A DNA stretch of 16,236 nt from Oscillospiraceae bacterium (GCA_028691385.1 JAQUZL010000032.1:1-16236), one strand, 5' to 3'; counted from the stretch's first letter, positions 5,467 through 12,635 are shown. Notes: generated by a model not told the origin, from the letters alone. A program made the numbers and translations.

Positions 5467-6588
5467 ATGATCGAATTCGAAGAACACAAGGTTAAGCTGA
5501 ATGATTTGAAGCCCCGACTGGATGATCTTGCCCAGTCCCTCGGATTGGAAGCCGCCCGCAATGAATTGGAGCGGCTGCATGCCGAAGCTGCCGCTCCGGG
5601 CTTTTGGGACAATCTTGAGCGGTCTCAAAAAGCATTGCAGCTGACACGGCAGCTTGAAAATAAGATTGGTTCCTATGAGAAAATGCAGCTGGAATGGGAA
5701 GACCTCTATACGCTGTGCGAAATGGCATTGGAAGAGGGCGATGATTCCATGCTTGGCGAGCTGACCGACGGCTTTGCCAAGCTGGAAGCCGATATGGAAG
5801 CCGCCCGGCTGCAAACGCTGCTCACCGGCGAATATGACGCAAACAATGCAATTCTCTCCTTTCATGCCGGTGCAGGCGGCACGGAAGCGCAGGACTGGTG
5901 CGAGATGCTCTACCGGATGTATACCCGCTGGGCAGAGCGTCATGGCTTTTCCTACACCATTATGAACTATCTGGAAGGCGACGAGGCCGGTCTCAAGTCC
6001 GCCGACATCATGATTGAAGGCGAAAATGCCTATGGCTTTTTGAAGAGTGAAAACGGCGTACATCGTCTTGTGCGTATCTCCCCTTTTGATTCTTCCGCGC
6101 GCCGTCAAACCTCGTTTTCCGCAGTGGAGGTCACTCCGGAAATCAACGATGATTCCGAAATTGAAATTCGTCCGGAAGATATTGAAATGCAGGTCTACCG
6201 CAGCTCCGGTGCTGGCGGCCAGCATATCAACAAGACCTCCTCGGCTGTTCGGCTGATTCACAAGCCGACCGGCATCGTGGTTGCTTCCCAGCAGGAACGC
6301 AGCCAGTTTCAGAACAAGGAATGGTGTATGAAAATGCTGCGCTCCAAGCTGGCTGAAATCAAAGAGCGCGAGCACTTGGACAAAATCACCGATATTAAGG
6401 GGCAGCAGCAGAAAATCGAATGGGGCAGCCAGATTCGCAGCTATGTCTTTATGCCCTATACGCTGGCAAAGGATACGAGAACCGGTTTTGAGAACACCAA
6501 CATCTCTTCGGTGATGGACGGCGACCTTGATGGCTTCATTAATGCCTACCTCACCTGTGCGGCGACAAATACTTGGGTAACAAAATAA
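5467..6588 (+). CDS. prfB: Peptide chain release factor 2 (RF2)
   Basis: Ends translation at UGA and UAA codons in the ribosomal A site. The 373 residues have the family's helical N-terminus, the SPF tripeptide that reads the stop codon (205-207, RISPFDSS) and the GGQ catalytic motif (250-252, GAGGQHINKTSS). SPF rather than PxT marks it as RF2, not RF1. The usual early in-frame UGA and +1 frameshift site of prfB is absent: the frame is open from MIEFEEHKVKLND onward. The start is chosen by family fit and because transcription begins near 5434. The only SD-like element is a poor AAGAAAG about 11 bases upstream. The gene has its own promoter; no terminator is seen after it and secG follows after 106 bases with its own promoter. 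Confidence 0.97.
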   Translation: MIEFEEHKVKLNDLKPRLDDLAQSLGLEAARNELERLHAEAAAPGFWDNLERSQKALQLTRQLENKIGSYEKMQLEWEDLYTLCEMALEEGDDSMLGELTDGFAKLEADMEAARLQTLLTGEYDANNAILSFHAGAGGTEAQDWCEMLYRMYTRWAERHGFSYTIMNYLEGDEAGLKSADIMIEGENAYGFLKSENGVHRLVRISPFDSSARRQTSFSAVEVTPEINDDSEIEIRPEDIEMQVYRSSGAGGQHINKTSSAVRLIHKPTGIVVASQQERSQFQNKEWCMKMLRSKLAEIKEREHLDKITDIKGQQQKIEWGSQIRSYVFMPYTLAKDTRTGFENTNISSVMDGDLDGFINAYLTCAATNTWVTK

Positions 6589-6598
6589 GAAAAACCAC

Positions 6599-6627
6599 TT
6601 GAAATTTGGACATTTTTATTATATAAT
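6599..6627 (+). promoter_or_regulatory. Promoter of secG
   Basis: TTGAAA (6599-6604), 17 bases, TATAAT (6622-6627), 11 of 12 consensus bases. The expected start is near 6634, with a leader of about 60 bases to secG. It lies only 10 bases after the prfB stop. Confidence 0.8.
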
Positions 6628-6694
6628 ACTATATACTGTTTAACAGAATCTCGGCCGCCGTTCGCCGCAAGCACGGCTATATTAGGGAGTTATC

Positions 6695-6931
6695 ATGGGT
6701 GTTGCAAAACTGATTATTACCATTATCCAGGTTTTGGCCTCTTTGTTCCTGATTTGCGTCGTGCTGCTGCAGTCCGGCAAAAATGCAGGTCTTTCCGGTG
6801 CGATTGCCGGTGCAGCCGACAGTTTCATGGCCAAAAACAAAGCCACTTCTCTGGATGCAAAGCTGGCAAAAGGCACCAAGTGGGTCGCCGCCATTTTTGT
6901 CATTCTGACCTTTGTTCTGAATCTGCTGTAA
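6695..6931 (+). CDS. secG: Protein translocase subunit SecG
   Basis: Small membrane subunit of the SecYEG channel that assists SecA-driven protein export. The 78 residues have two hydrophobic segments (about 3-25 and 59-77). Between them lies the SecG signature VVLLQSGKNAGLSGAIAG (22-39) and a short cytoplasmic loop, which is the normal size and topology. GGGAG lies about 5 bases before the ATG. It has its own promoter and ends in a strong terminator. Its last 32 bases overlap the 3' end of the opposing spoIID frame. Confidence 0.95.
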   Translation: MGVAKLIITIIQVLASLFLICVVLLQSGKNAGLSGAIAGAADSFMAKNKATSLDAKLAKGTKWVAAIFVILTFVLNLL

Positions 6932-7985
6932 ATTTCGCAGAAAAAGACGCTGTCCCGGATTGGGACAGCGTCTTTATTTTTACGCCGGAGTAGTAATGCT
7001 GCAGGATTTCCCGATAGTCCGCGCCGTCCTTTGCCATGGCGCGCGCACCATATTGGCTCATTCCAACCCGATGGCCATAGCCACGCGAGGTGAATATCAC
7101 GCTGTCGTCACTGACAGATACGGTAAATGCCGCCGACGGCAAGCCGAACAAGGCTCGAATCTTGCTGCCGGACAGCATCACGCCACCAACTGTGATGGAT
7201 GTGACCGTGCCGCCATCTGACGCAGAAAGCGCAGAAAACCAGCTCGCCGGGCGTCCCTCGAGAGAAATTCCCGGCACAGACGCAGCAAGAGTTTCCAGAA
7301 ACAACGAAAGTGGCACCTGGGTTTGGTCAAAATAATGTGGCGCGTCCTCCTCTCCCGGGCTGTCAACGCTGACAAGATACGGCACGCTGCTGCCCCACAC
7401 AGCCACGGCGTCCTCCGTTTCCCCGCCGGAACAGGAAAAATAAGTGGCGTCAATCAGCCGCCCCTCATACTCAACGATTTCCCCATCCGTTTCCAATACG
7501 GCATTTTCAACCAAATCATAGTAATGCGCAAAATGATCCCCATATTTTTCCGTCAATGCATCCGGCGCAGTCCAGGACTGGCAGCAGCCACTGTTGGTGC
7601 ACATGCAGCCATCATGCTTTTTGTCCTCTATCCGCTTCATGGTGAAGGTGCGCGCAGCAACCGCCTGCGCCTTCAGCGCCTCAGCCGGAAACGAAGGCGG
7701 CATTTCGGAAAATACAACTGCAATCAGGTAATCCCGCATAGACATGGTTTGAACCGTTTCTCCAACAAGCAGCTCCACCGTCTGCTGCTCATCAATTGCG
7801 TGCGCTGCGGCAACCGCCGGCGGCTGACTGACAGGCGGCGCTTGCCCGACCTGCAGCTGGAGTGTCTGATATCTGACGCTTGCACCGAGCGCAAAACACG
7901 CCGCTGCGGAAAAGAGCATTACCGGAATCGCCCATCGGTGCAGCACTCGCTTCATTTTGCAGTAAATACGCCTGATATTTTTCAT
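6900..7985 (-). CDS. spoIID: SpoIID/LytB family sporulation peptidoglycan lytic transglycosylase
   Basis: In spore formers SpoIID is a mother-cell membrane protein that cleaves denuded peptidoglycan during engulfment. Of the 361 residues, 16-37 form a membrane anchor and the SpoIID domain runs from about 70 to 335. It has the catalytic Glu94 in SEMPPSFPAEALKAQAVAART, the Cys-rich GCMCTNSGCC (126-135) typical of the clostridial zinc site, SCSGG (184-188), and RGYGHRVGMSQYGARAM (301-317). Family proteins usually end near HYYSGVKI (330-337). Here about 24 more residues are encoded by the terminator hairpin and the antisense of the secG end. GAGGAAA lies 7-9 bases before the chosen ATG; a second ATG at residue 11 is possible. 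In B. subtilis the gene is SigE-dependent; I found no convincing SigE boxes here. A vegetative LytB-like role is the alternative. Confidence 0.9.
   Translation of the reverse strand: MKNIRRIYCKMKRVLHRWAIPVMLFSAAACFALGASVRYQTLQLQVGQAPPVSQPPAVAAAHAIDEQQTVELLVGETVQTMSMRDYLIAVVFSEMPPSFPAEALKAQAVAARTFTMKRIEDKKHDGCMCTNSGCCQSWTAPDALTEKYGDHFAHYYDLVENAVLETDGEIVEYEGRLIDATYFSCSGGETEDAVAVWGSSVPYLVSVDSPGEEDAPHYFDQTQVPLSLFLETLAASVPGISLEGRPASWFSALSASDGGTVTSITVGGVMLSGSKIRALFGLPSAAFTVSVSDDSVIFTSRGYGHRVGMSQYGARAMAKDGADYREILQHYYSGVKIKTLSQSGTASFSAKFTADSEQRSE
6941..6981. terminator. Bidirectional terminator shared by secG and spoIID
   Basis: A 14-bp perfect stem (6943-6956 with 6962-6975, loop GGATT) is flanked by TTTATTTTT on the plus strand and TTTTT (6945-6941) on the minus strand. 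It therefore suits both converging genes. On the minus strand it lies inside the spoIID reading frame, about 40 bases before its stop codon. Confidence 0.9.
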
Positions 7986-8087
7986 AATATAATTTCCTCA
8001 TTTGCATTTATGAATAAATCTCTTCTTATATTTTCAAATCGTCCGATCATTTCGGAATATGATGCACAATAAACGCAATATTTGCAA

Positions 8088-8116
8088 TTGACACCGAATA
8101 TAAAATCATATACAAT
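8088..8116 (+). promoter_or_regulatory. Promoter of the citrate synthase gene
   Basis: TTGACA (8088-8093, perfect), 17 bases, TACAAT (8111-8116). The expected transcription start is near 8123, 12 bases before the SD. This is one of the strongest promoters in the window and excludes any start codon upstream of 8123. Confidence 0.85.
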
Positions 8117-8147
8117 ATGTTCAATTACATTTTTGGAGGTGATGAAG

Positions 8148-9521
8148 TTGCAAGCTTTACCATCGTTAACTGCAACTGACAACATGGACTTCATCCACAC
8201 TCTATGCGAAAACTACGAACACGATAACGCGCTCTCCATTGATCCGAGAAAAAATCCGAATGTCAAACGCGGATTGCGTAACGAGGACGGTACGGGCGTC
8301 ATGGCCGGCTACACGCAGGTCGGTAATGTTCAAGGCTACGCTATGATTGATGGCGAAAAAGCGCCGATGGAAGGCCGTCTGATTTATCGGGGCTATGACA
8401 TCATGCAGCTCATCTCCGGCTTTTCGCGGGAAAATCGGTTTGGATTTGAAGAAATCGCCTATCTGCTGCTGCTCGGAAAGCTGCCGAATCAGGAACAGTA
8501 CGACCGATTCCGCCACCTGCTGTTTGACAGCATGACCCTTCCGCGCAATTTCACGGAGGATATGATTCTCAAGCATCCCTCGCGCGACATCATGAACAAG
8601 CTGGCGCGCTCGGTTTTATCGCTGTACTCGTCCGATCCCAACCCGGATGATATTTCTCTTGAAAACATGATTCGGCAATGCATTGAGCTGATTGCCAGAT
8701 TTCCCATCATGGTCGCCCACGCCTATGCGGTCAAGCGGCATTATTTTGACAACGACAGTCTTTACCTGCACCGCCCCAAAGAGGGGCTGTCCATTGCGGA
8801 GAACTTTTTGCGCCTGATTCGCCCGGATATGCAGTACTCGGAAGAAGAAGCGCGGCTGCTTGACCTGTGCCTTGTGATTCACGCCGAGCACGGCGGCGGC
8901 AACAACTCCACTTTCTCCTGCAGGGTGCTCTCCTCCACCGGAACAGATACCTACTCTGCCATTGCTGCGGCAGTCGGCTCTTTGAAAGGTCCCAAGCACG
9001 GCGGCGCCAATCGGCAGGTCATGTCCCAATTTGAAGAAATCAAGGCCAATGTCCGGCACTGGGACAATGACGAGGAGGTTGCAGCTTTTTTGCGCCGCAT
9101 CCTCAACAAAGAGGTCTGCGATCACAGCGGCCTGATCTATGGCATGGGGCACGCCATTTACACCAAATCCGATCCCCGTACGCTGGTATTGAAGCGCAAT
9201 GCCAAGGCTTTGGCCAAAGCCAGCGGCAACCTGGAGGAATTTGAGCTGATGGAGTCCGTCGAACGGCTCTCCCCCGCATTGTTTGCCGAGGTGACCGGCA
9301 AGGAAAAGATCATGTGCGCGAATGTCGACATGTATTCCGGCCTTGTCTATCAAATGATGGACATTCCGCCCGAACTTTATACCCCGATGTTCGCAATCGC
9401 CCGTGTGGCAGGCTGGTGCGCACATCGGATTGAAGAGGCCATGACCGGCGGCAGAATTATCCGCCCGGCCTATAAAGCGGTAGCTCCAATGCAACAGTAT
9501 ACCCCAATGGATGCGCGATAA
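8148..9521 (+). CDS. gltA: Citrate synthase (Si type)
   Basis: Condenses acetyl-CoA and oxaloacetate to citrate, the entry step of the (probably incomplete, glutamate-forming) TCA pathway. The 457 residues carry the catalytic triad: His248 in HAEHGGGNNSTF, His284 in KGPKHGGAN and Asp342 in GHAIYTKSDPR. The substrate-binding EGRLIYRGYDI is at 75-85. It is the long Firmicute form with an N-terminal extension of about 45 residues. The start is TTG at 8148: the SD GGAGGTGAT (8135-8143) is 8 bases from TTG, whereas the in-frame ATG at 8142 lies inside the SD. It is divergent from spoIID and convergent with the sensor kinase. A 2-methylcitrate synthase activity cannot be excluded, but no prp genes are near. 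Confidence 0.95.
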   Translation: MQALPSLTATDNMDFIHTLCENYEHDNALSIDPRKNPNVKRGLRNEDGTGVMAGYTQVGNVQGYAMIDGEKAPMEGRLIYRGYDIMQLISGFSRENRFGFEEIAYLLLLGKLPNQEQYDRFRHLLFDSMTLPRNFTEDMILKHPSRDIMNKLARSVLSLYSSDPNPDDISLENMIRQCIELIARFPIMVAHAYAVKRHYFDNDSLYLHRPKEGLSIAENFLRLIRPDMQYSEEEARLLDLCLVIHAEHGGGNNSTFSCRVLSSTGTDTYSAIAAAVGSLKGPKHGGANRQVMSQFEEIKANVRHWDNDEEVAAFLRRILNKEVCDHSGLIYGMGHAIYTKSDPRTLVLKRNAKALAKASGNLEEFELMESVERLSPALFAEVTGKEKIMCANVDMYSGLVYQMMDIPPELYTPMFAIARVAGWCAHRIEEAMTGGRIIRPAYKAVAPMQQYTPMDAR

Positions 9522-9618
9522 ATAGAAAATCCGATACCGCCCATTGGTTTGTGCCGATGGATTGTCCATGCAGGAAAAATCGCAGCCGCTGTGCAGGTCT
9601 CCGGCACGCTGCGCATAA

Positions 9619-9668
9619 ACAAGAAGAACGCACAATCTTTGCAGATCGTGCGTTCTTCTTGTTTTCAT
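9619..9668. terminator. Terminator after citrate synthase
   Basis: A 20-bp stem with one mismatch (9619-9638 with 9643-9662) and a TTGC loop is followed by TTTTC on the plus strand. On the minus strand only GTTTAT follows, so it may weakly stop the converging kinase transcript too. No other terminator is visible after the kinase gene. Confidence 0.9.
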
Positions 9669-9783
9669 AAGCTTGTGCAGCAAACCGCTTTCGCGAAGTG
9701 CAGCGCAGGCCGGGCGCTACGGACGTTCCAGCGCGCAGCCTGCGGCTGGGGTTGCGCCGGAAGCACCTGTCATGCAGGACTTC

Positions 9784-11106
9784 TCAACACACGCAGTTTG
9801 TCGGCTCCTCTTTCATTGGCAGCACGACCCGCAGCGTAAAAAGCCCCGACGCTGCCTGAAAGGTGCAAATTCCCCGATTCTTCTCTGCAATCTGCACCAT
9901 GCTTTGACAGCCAAAGCCATGGCCTTCCTGCTTTGCGACCGGAATCCCCTGCTCCATCCGAATCGTACCGTTGTAAGCATTTTGTATAAAAAGCAGCAGC
10001 TTTCCCCTGTTCACGCTAATGGTTAACCGTACCGTGCGCAGCGAAGCATCCTCGATCTGCGTGGCCGCAGAAATGGCATTCTCCAACCCGTTGGACAGCA
10101 TGGTGCAAAGCTCTGTTTCCGAAAGTGCCAGTTGGGCGGGCAGCCTGATCTCCTGCAGCAGTGTCACGCCGACTTTCTTTGCGCGATCCACAAAATAGGA
10201 TACAATCAGGTTCACCGTATTGTTTTTTGAGTAGCAAGCCGGCGTGATGGCATCCATTCCCGATTGCGTTTCCCGCAAATACGACATCGCGCCCTGCACA
10301 TCCCCATTGGTCAGCAATCCACTCAGCAGCAAGAGGTGATGGCGTATGTCGTGGCGATAAACCGCATTTTGCGTTTGTGACTGCTGCAAAAAAGAGATTT
10401 GATGATCCGCCGACTCCAACTTCAAAGAAAGCGCTGTCTGCATATTTTTGATGGATTGCTTTTCGGCGTCCGTGCGCGCAATGTCCAAAACCAGCAGGTA
10501 GGCCAGCAGCGTAATGGAAAACAGGATGCCCCGAAGGATCAGCGAATTGGGCGTAGCGCTGCTGCTATAGTTGTATTTTCCAACCCAGTATATGGCGGCG
10601 TTATATACAAGCGGCAGTGCAAACAGCTTGGCAAAGCTGCGGGTATTATACTGCTTGACTAAGTAATGAAAATCCCGTTCCAGAAATCGGTGGGTCAAAA
10701 ACAAGAGTAGGAGCGCAGACAGGATATAGCATATCACAGCAAGGAAGCTCAGCTTCGGACTGAGAAGCCGCCACGCCAGCGTACTGACGAGATTCACGGG
10801 AAAAATCAGGAAAACAGCCGTGAACAGCGTAAACAAAATTTTAATGAGGCTGATTTTTGTGACCATCCAAAAGAGCACCGCCAGCGGAAGGTGCACAAAC
10901 AGCATATAGCAGCGGACATGCAGCTTGATGCCCAGAAGCGCAACGGCGACAGCGTTGAGCGCCAGTATCAGAAGCAGGCCGAGATAAAATGTAATTCGTT
11001 TTGTTTTCTCCATCTGCCATGGCCGCACATCCAGCAGCATCATCATCGCGAGGACACCGAAAGCGGCGGAAATCAATAATGGCAGAATATAAATCAGTTG
11101 TTTCAC
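9784..11106 (-). CDS. AgrC-type sensor histidine kinase (GHKL ATPase)
   Basis: Membrane sensor kinase of the HPK10/AgrC class, 440 residues. The N-terminal 215 residues contain about six or seven hydrophobic segments. Next come a coiled linker and the phosphoacceptor box VYRHDIRHHLLLLSGLL (His252), then a GHKL ATPase with an N-box (SNGLENAISAA, Asn343) and G-box (GHGFGCQSM, 395-403). Such kinases usually detect peptide signals and phosphorylate a LytTR-type regulator. Start: GTG at 11106, with GGGGAGG 7 bases upstream. The GTG overlaps the TGA of the receiver-like ORF (GTGA), implying translational coupling. No agrB/agrD pair or full regulator gene is in the window, so signal and target are unknown. 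It ends in a CVC tail. Confidence 0.9.
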   Translation of the reverse strand: MKQLIYILPLLISAAFGVLAMMMLLDVRPWQMEKTKRITFYLGLLLILALNAVAVALLGIKLHVRCYMLFVHLPLAVLFWMVTKISLIKILFTLFTAVFLIFPVNLVSTLAWRLLSPKLSFLAVICYILSALLLLFLTHRFLERDFHYLVKQYNTRSFAKLFALPLVYNAAIYWVGKYNYSSSATPNSLILRGILFSITLLAYLLVLDIARTDAEKQSIKNMQTALSLKLESADHQISFLQQSQTQNAVYRHDIRHHLLLLSGLLTNGDVQGAMSYLRETQSGMDAITPACYSKNNTVNLIVSYFVDRAKKVGVTLLQEIRLPAQLALSETELCTMLSNGLENAISAATQIEDASLRTVRLTISVNRGKLLLFIQNAYNGTIRMEQGIPVAKQEGHGFGCQSMVQIAEKNRGICTFQAASGLFTLRVVLPMKEEPTNCVC

Positions 11107-11318
11107 CGCGATGCCTCCCCACAAAATTGCTGCTCCATATTGGAACGTCCGAAACCCCACATCTGCAAGGCGTGGCTTGAGGCAGCGGAAAACCACTTGA
11201 TTGCGCGGTGAAAGCGCCTGCCGTCCGCAGGTGCACGCTGCGCCTGCCAAGCGGCGCGGAGCAAAGCTTGAATGTGTGCAAACCGCTCTGTGCTGGCGTC
11301 ATAAATCGCTATCAGCAA
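11103..11318 (-). CDS. Truncated, degenerate response-regulator receiver remnant coupled to the kinase
   Basis: Open frame of 71 residues (75 if GTG at 11330 is used). Its start, MLIAIYDASTERFAHIQALL, resembles the MxIAICDDE...LL opening of AgrA/LytR-type receivers. Only one of the usual two or three acidic residues after strand 1 is kept. FSAASSHAL (about 45-53) recalls the receiver's FSSGEEL region. The frame then ends before any phosphoacceptor Asp, and the output domain is missing. TTG at 11318 gives the family-like start and is 11 bases after AAGGAG. The stop overlaps the kinase start (GTGA), and a good promoter lies just upstream, so the frame is probably still translated. It could be a decayed regulator retained as a coupling leader, or an unrelated small protein. 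Confidence 0.5.
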   Translation of the reverse strand: MLIAIYDASTERFAHIQALLRAAWQAQRAPADGRRFHRAIKWFSAASSHALQMWGFGRSNMEQQFCGEASR

Positions 11319-11357
11319 AACGTGCTTCACTCCTTTCGCCTTGATTCAAACTTCATC

Positions 11358-11386
11358 ATAATAACACAAAATCCATGTACTTTCCA
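11358..11386 (-). promoter_or_regulatory. Promoter of the receiver-remnant/kinase unit
   Basis: On the minus strand TGGAAA (11386-11381), 17 bases, TATTAT (11363-11358), with TG one base before the -10. The expected start is near 11351, about 20-30 bases before the ORF. It shows the two-gene unit is transcribed independently of DUF1540. Confidence 0.65.
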
Positions 11387-11413
11387 GCTATTCAATCCAC
11401 TGGTCGGCAAACG

Positions 11414-11455
11414 AGTGCGCGGCGTGAGAGGCTCTTACATCTCACGCCGCGCACT
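11414..11455. other. Perfect 16-bp GC-rich inverted repeat between DUF1540 and the kinase promoter
   Basis: AGTGCGCGGCGTGAGA (11414-11429) and its exact reverse complement (11440-11455) enclose a 10-base loop. Neither side has an immediate U-tract: plus continues GTCAAGAAACTTTTTT and minus continues CGTTTGCC. It sits about 27 bases upstream of the kinase -35 and about 50 bases past the DUF1540 stop. It could be a factor-assisted terminator for DUF1540, a small RNA, or a protein-binding site. Confidence 0.6.
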
Positions 11456-11503
11456 GTCAAGAAACTTTTTTACTGGAATCTCCCGATTTTGGTACGGATT
11501 TTT

Positions 11504-11665
11504 TTACTTCTTCTCAAAAGACATGCAATCGGTGCATTCATCCTGGGTCGGGTTCAACTCATGTGTGCCGACCATGATTCTGTCCAGAGAGCAGTAGTTC
11601 TCAGCATTGCAATGGTGGGAGCACTGTGCGACAGTGCATTCGATGCTCTTGTTTGCTTTTTCCAT
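11504..11665 (-). CDS. DUF1540 domain protein, 53 residues
   Basis: Small cysteine-rich protein of the DUF1540 family, common in Clostridia; function unknown. Six cysteines (10, 15, 19, 25, 44, 47) follow the family pattern: IECTVAQCSHHCNAENYC, then IMVGTHELNPTQDECTDC, then SFE at the end. They probably bind a metal (inference). AAGGAGG lies 8 bases before the ATG, and a promoter with an 18-base spacer is upstream. It is monocistronic, between the yebC terminator and the kinase unit. No signal peptide or membrane segment is seen. Confidence 0.9.
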   Translation of the reverse strand: MEKANKSIECTVAQCSHHCNAENYCSLDRIMVGTHELNPTQDECTDCMSFEKK

Positions 11666-11697
11666 TTGTCTAACCTCCTTTTCAAAAGTACAGCAAT

Positions 11698-11727
11698 ATT
11701 ATGTCCAAAGCCTATGCAAATACTCAA
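11698..11727 (-). promoter_or_regulatory. Promoter of the DUF1540 gene
   Basis: On the minus strand TTGAGT (11727-11722), 18 bases, CATAAT (11703-11698). It lies directly downstream of the yebC terminator and about 33 bases upstream of the DUF1540 ATG. Confidence 0.6.
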
Positions 11728-11731
11728 AAGA

Positions 11732-11767
11732 AAAAGCCTTTTCTGCCAATTGGCAGAAAAGGCTTTT
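11732..11767. terminator. 36-bp perfect palindrome acting as terminator of yebC (possibly bidirectional)
   Basis: Bases 11732-11749 are the exact reverse complement of 11750-11767. The arms start AAAAGCC and meet at CCAATTGG, so the folded loop would be about 4-6 bases. The TTTT of the stem base continues as TTTTTCTTTT on the minus strand, where it ends the yebC transcript. On the plus strand TTTT is followed by CAC. Confidence 0.85.
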
Positions 11768-11829
11768 CACTCGATTCCGATTGTCCGATTTATGCAGTCA
11801 AGCAAGCAGCAAGACGCTTTTGCAGTTTG

Positions 11830-12573
11830 TCAGTCAACTTCGTCGTTATCCCAGTTGTGCCAAACGTTCTGCACATCTTCGTCATCTTCCATGACATCAA
11901 GCATCTTTTGCATATTCTTAATATCTTCTTCGCTTTCCAGCTTGGTATAGTTCTGGGGAACCATTTCAATCTGTGCGGAAACGAAATGATAGTTTTTCGC
12001 GTTCAAGGCCGCAACCACGTCATTGAAGTCATCCGGCGCAGTGTAGATGCTGAAACAGTCTTCCTCGGCGCTAAAGTCCTCAGCGCCTGCCTCCAGCGCA
12101 TCCTCCATCACGACGTCCTCTTCGTAATCGCCATCCTCGTTGTCGATTACCAGCACGCCCTTCTTGTCGAAGCTCCAGCCGACGCAGCCGGTCGCGCCAA
12201 GATTGCCGCCGTATTTATCGAACCAGTGCCGCATGTCGGATGCAGTCCGGTTGCGGTTGTCCGTCATTGTTTCAACAATGACGGCAACACCACTCGGGCC
12301 ATAGCCCTCGTAAGTAATGGACTCAAAGTTGTCGGCATTGCCGGCGCCAAGCCCTTTTTCAATGGTGCGCTTGATGTTATCATTCGGCATGTTGGCTGCA
12401 CGCGCTTTTGCAATTACGGTGGCCAAACGGGAGTTATTGATCGGATCTCCGCTGCCGCCCTCTTTGACTGCAACGATCATCTCACGTGCAATTTTTGTAA
12501 ATGCCTGCGCGCGCTTTGCATCGGCAGCACCCTTGGTTTTCTGAATATTATGCCATTTGGAATGTCCGGACAT
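11830..12573 (-). CDS. yebC: YebC/PmpR (TACO1) family protein
   Basis: Cytoplasmic protein of the YebC/TACO1 family, long annotated as a transcriptional regulator. Members have more recently been tied to translation, including relief of ribosome stalling, as for mitochondrial TACO1. The 247 residues match the normal length. They begin MSGHSKWHNIQKTKGAADAK and include NNSRLATVIAKARAANMPNDNI and YEGYGPSGVAVIVETMTDNR. The acidic C-terminus (MEDDEDVQNVWHNWDNDEVD) is typical. The start at 12573 has AGGAAGG 6 bases upstream and fits the invariant MSGHSKW opening. It has its own strong promoter and a palindromic terminator. In many genomes it sits near ruvABC; that is not the case here. Confidence 0.95.
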   Translation of the reverse strand: MSGHSKWHNIQKTKGAADAKRAQAFTKIAREMIVAVKEGGSGDPINNSRLATVIAKARAANMPNDNIKRTIEKGLGAGNADNFESITYEGYGPSGVAVIVETMTDNRNRTASDMRHWFDKYGGNLGATGCVGWSFDKKGVLVIDNEDGDYEEDVVMEDALEAGAEDFSAEEDCFSIYTAPDDFNDVVAALNAKNYHFVSAQIEMVPQNYTKLESEEDIKNMQKMLDVMEDDEDVQNVWHNWDNDEVD

Positions 12574-12606
12574 GGGTTTCCTTCCTCTCTTGTCAGTTAC
12601 TGAAAC

Positions 12607-12635
12607 ATTGTAGCACAAATTATTTTTCTTGACAA
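12607..12635 (-). promoter_or_regulatory. Promoter of yebC
   Basis: On the minus strand TTGTCA (12635-12630), 17 bases, TACAAT (12612-12607), with TG one base before the -10. It is 34 bases upstream of the yebC ATG. Nearby GTTTGC/GCAAAC (12639-12652) is a short dyad without a U-tract. Confidence 0.8.

Noticed and set aside
7986..8087. SigE-type promoter for spoIID
   Set aside because: The best candidate (AAATATT with CATCATAT) has a 12-base spacer and poor -10 agreement, so it was not annotated.
590..9638. Shared GCACAATCT/AGATTGTGC strings in the malic enzyme leader and the citrate synthase terminator, and GCGGCATAAT at 590 and 14499
   Set aside because: Matches of 9-10 bases are expected many times by chance in 16 kb, and the contexts (leader, terminator, promoter spacer) differ.
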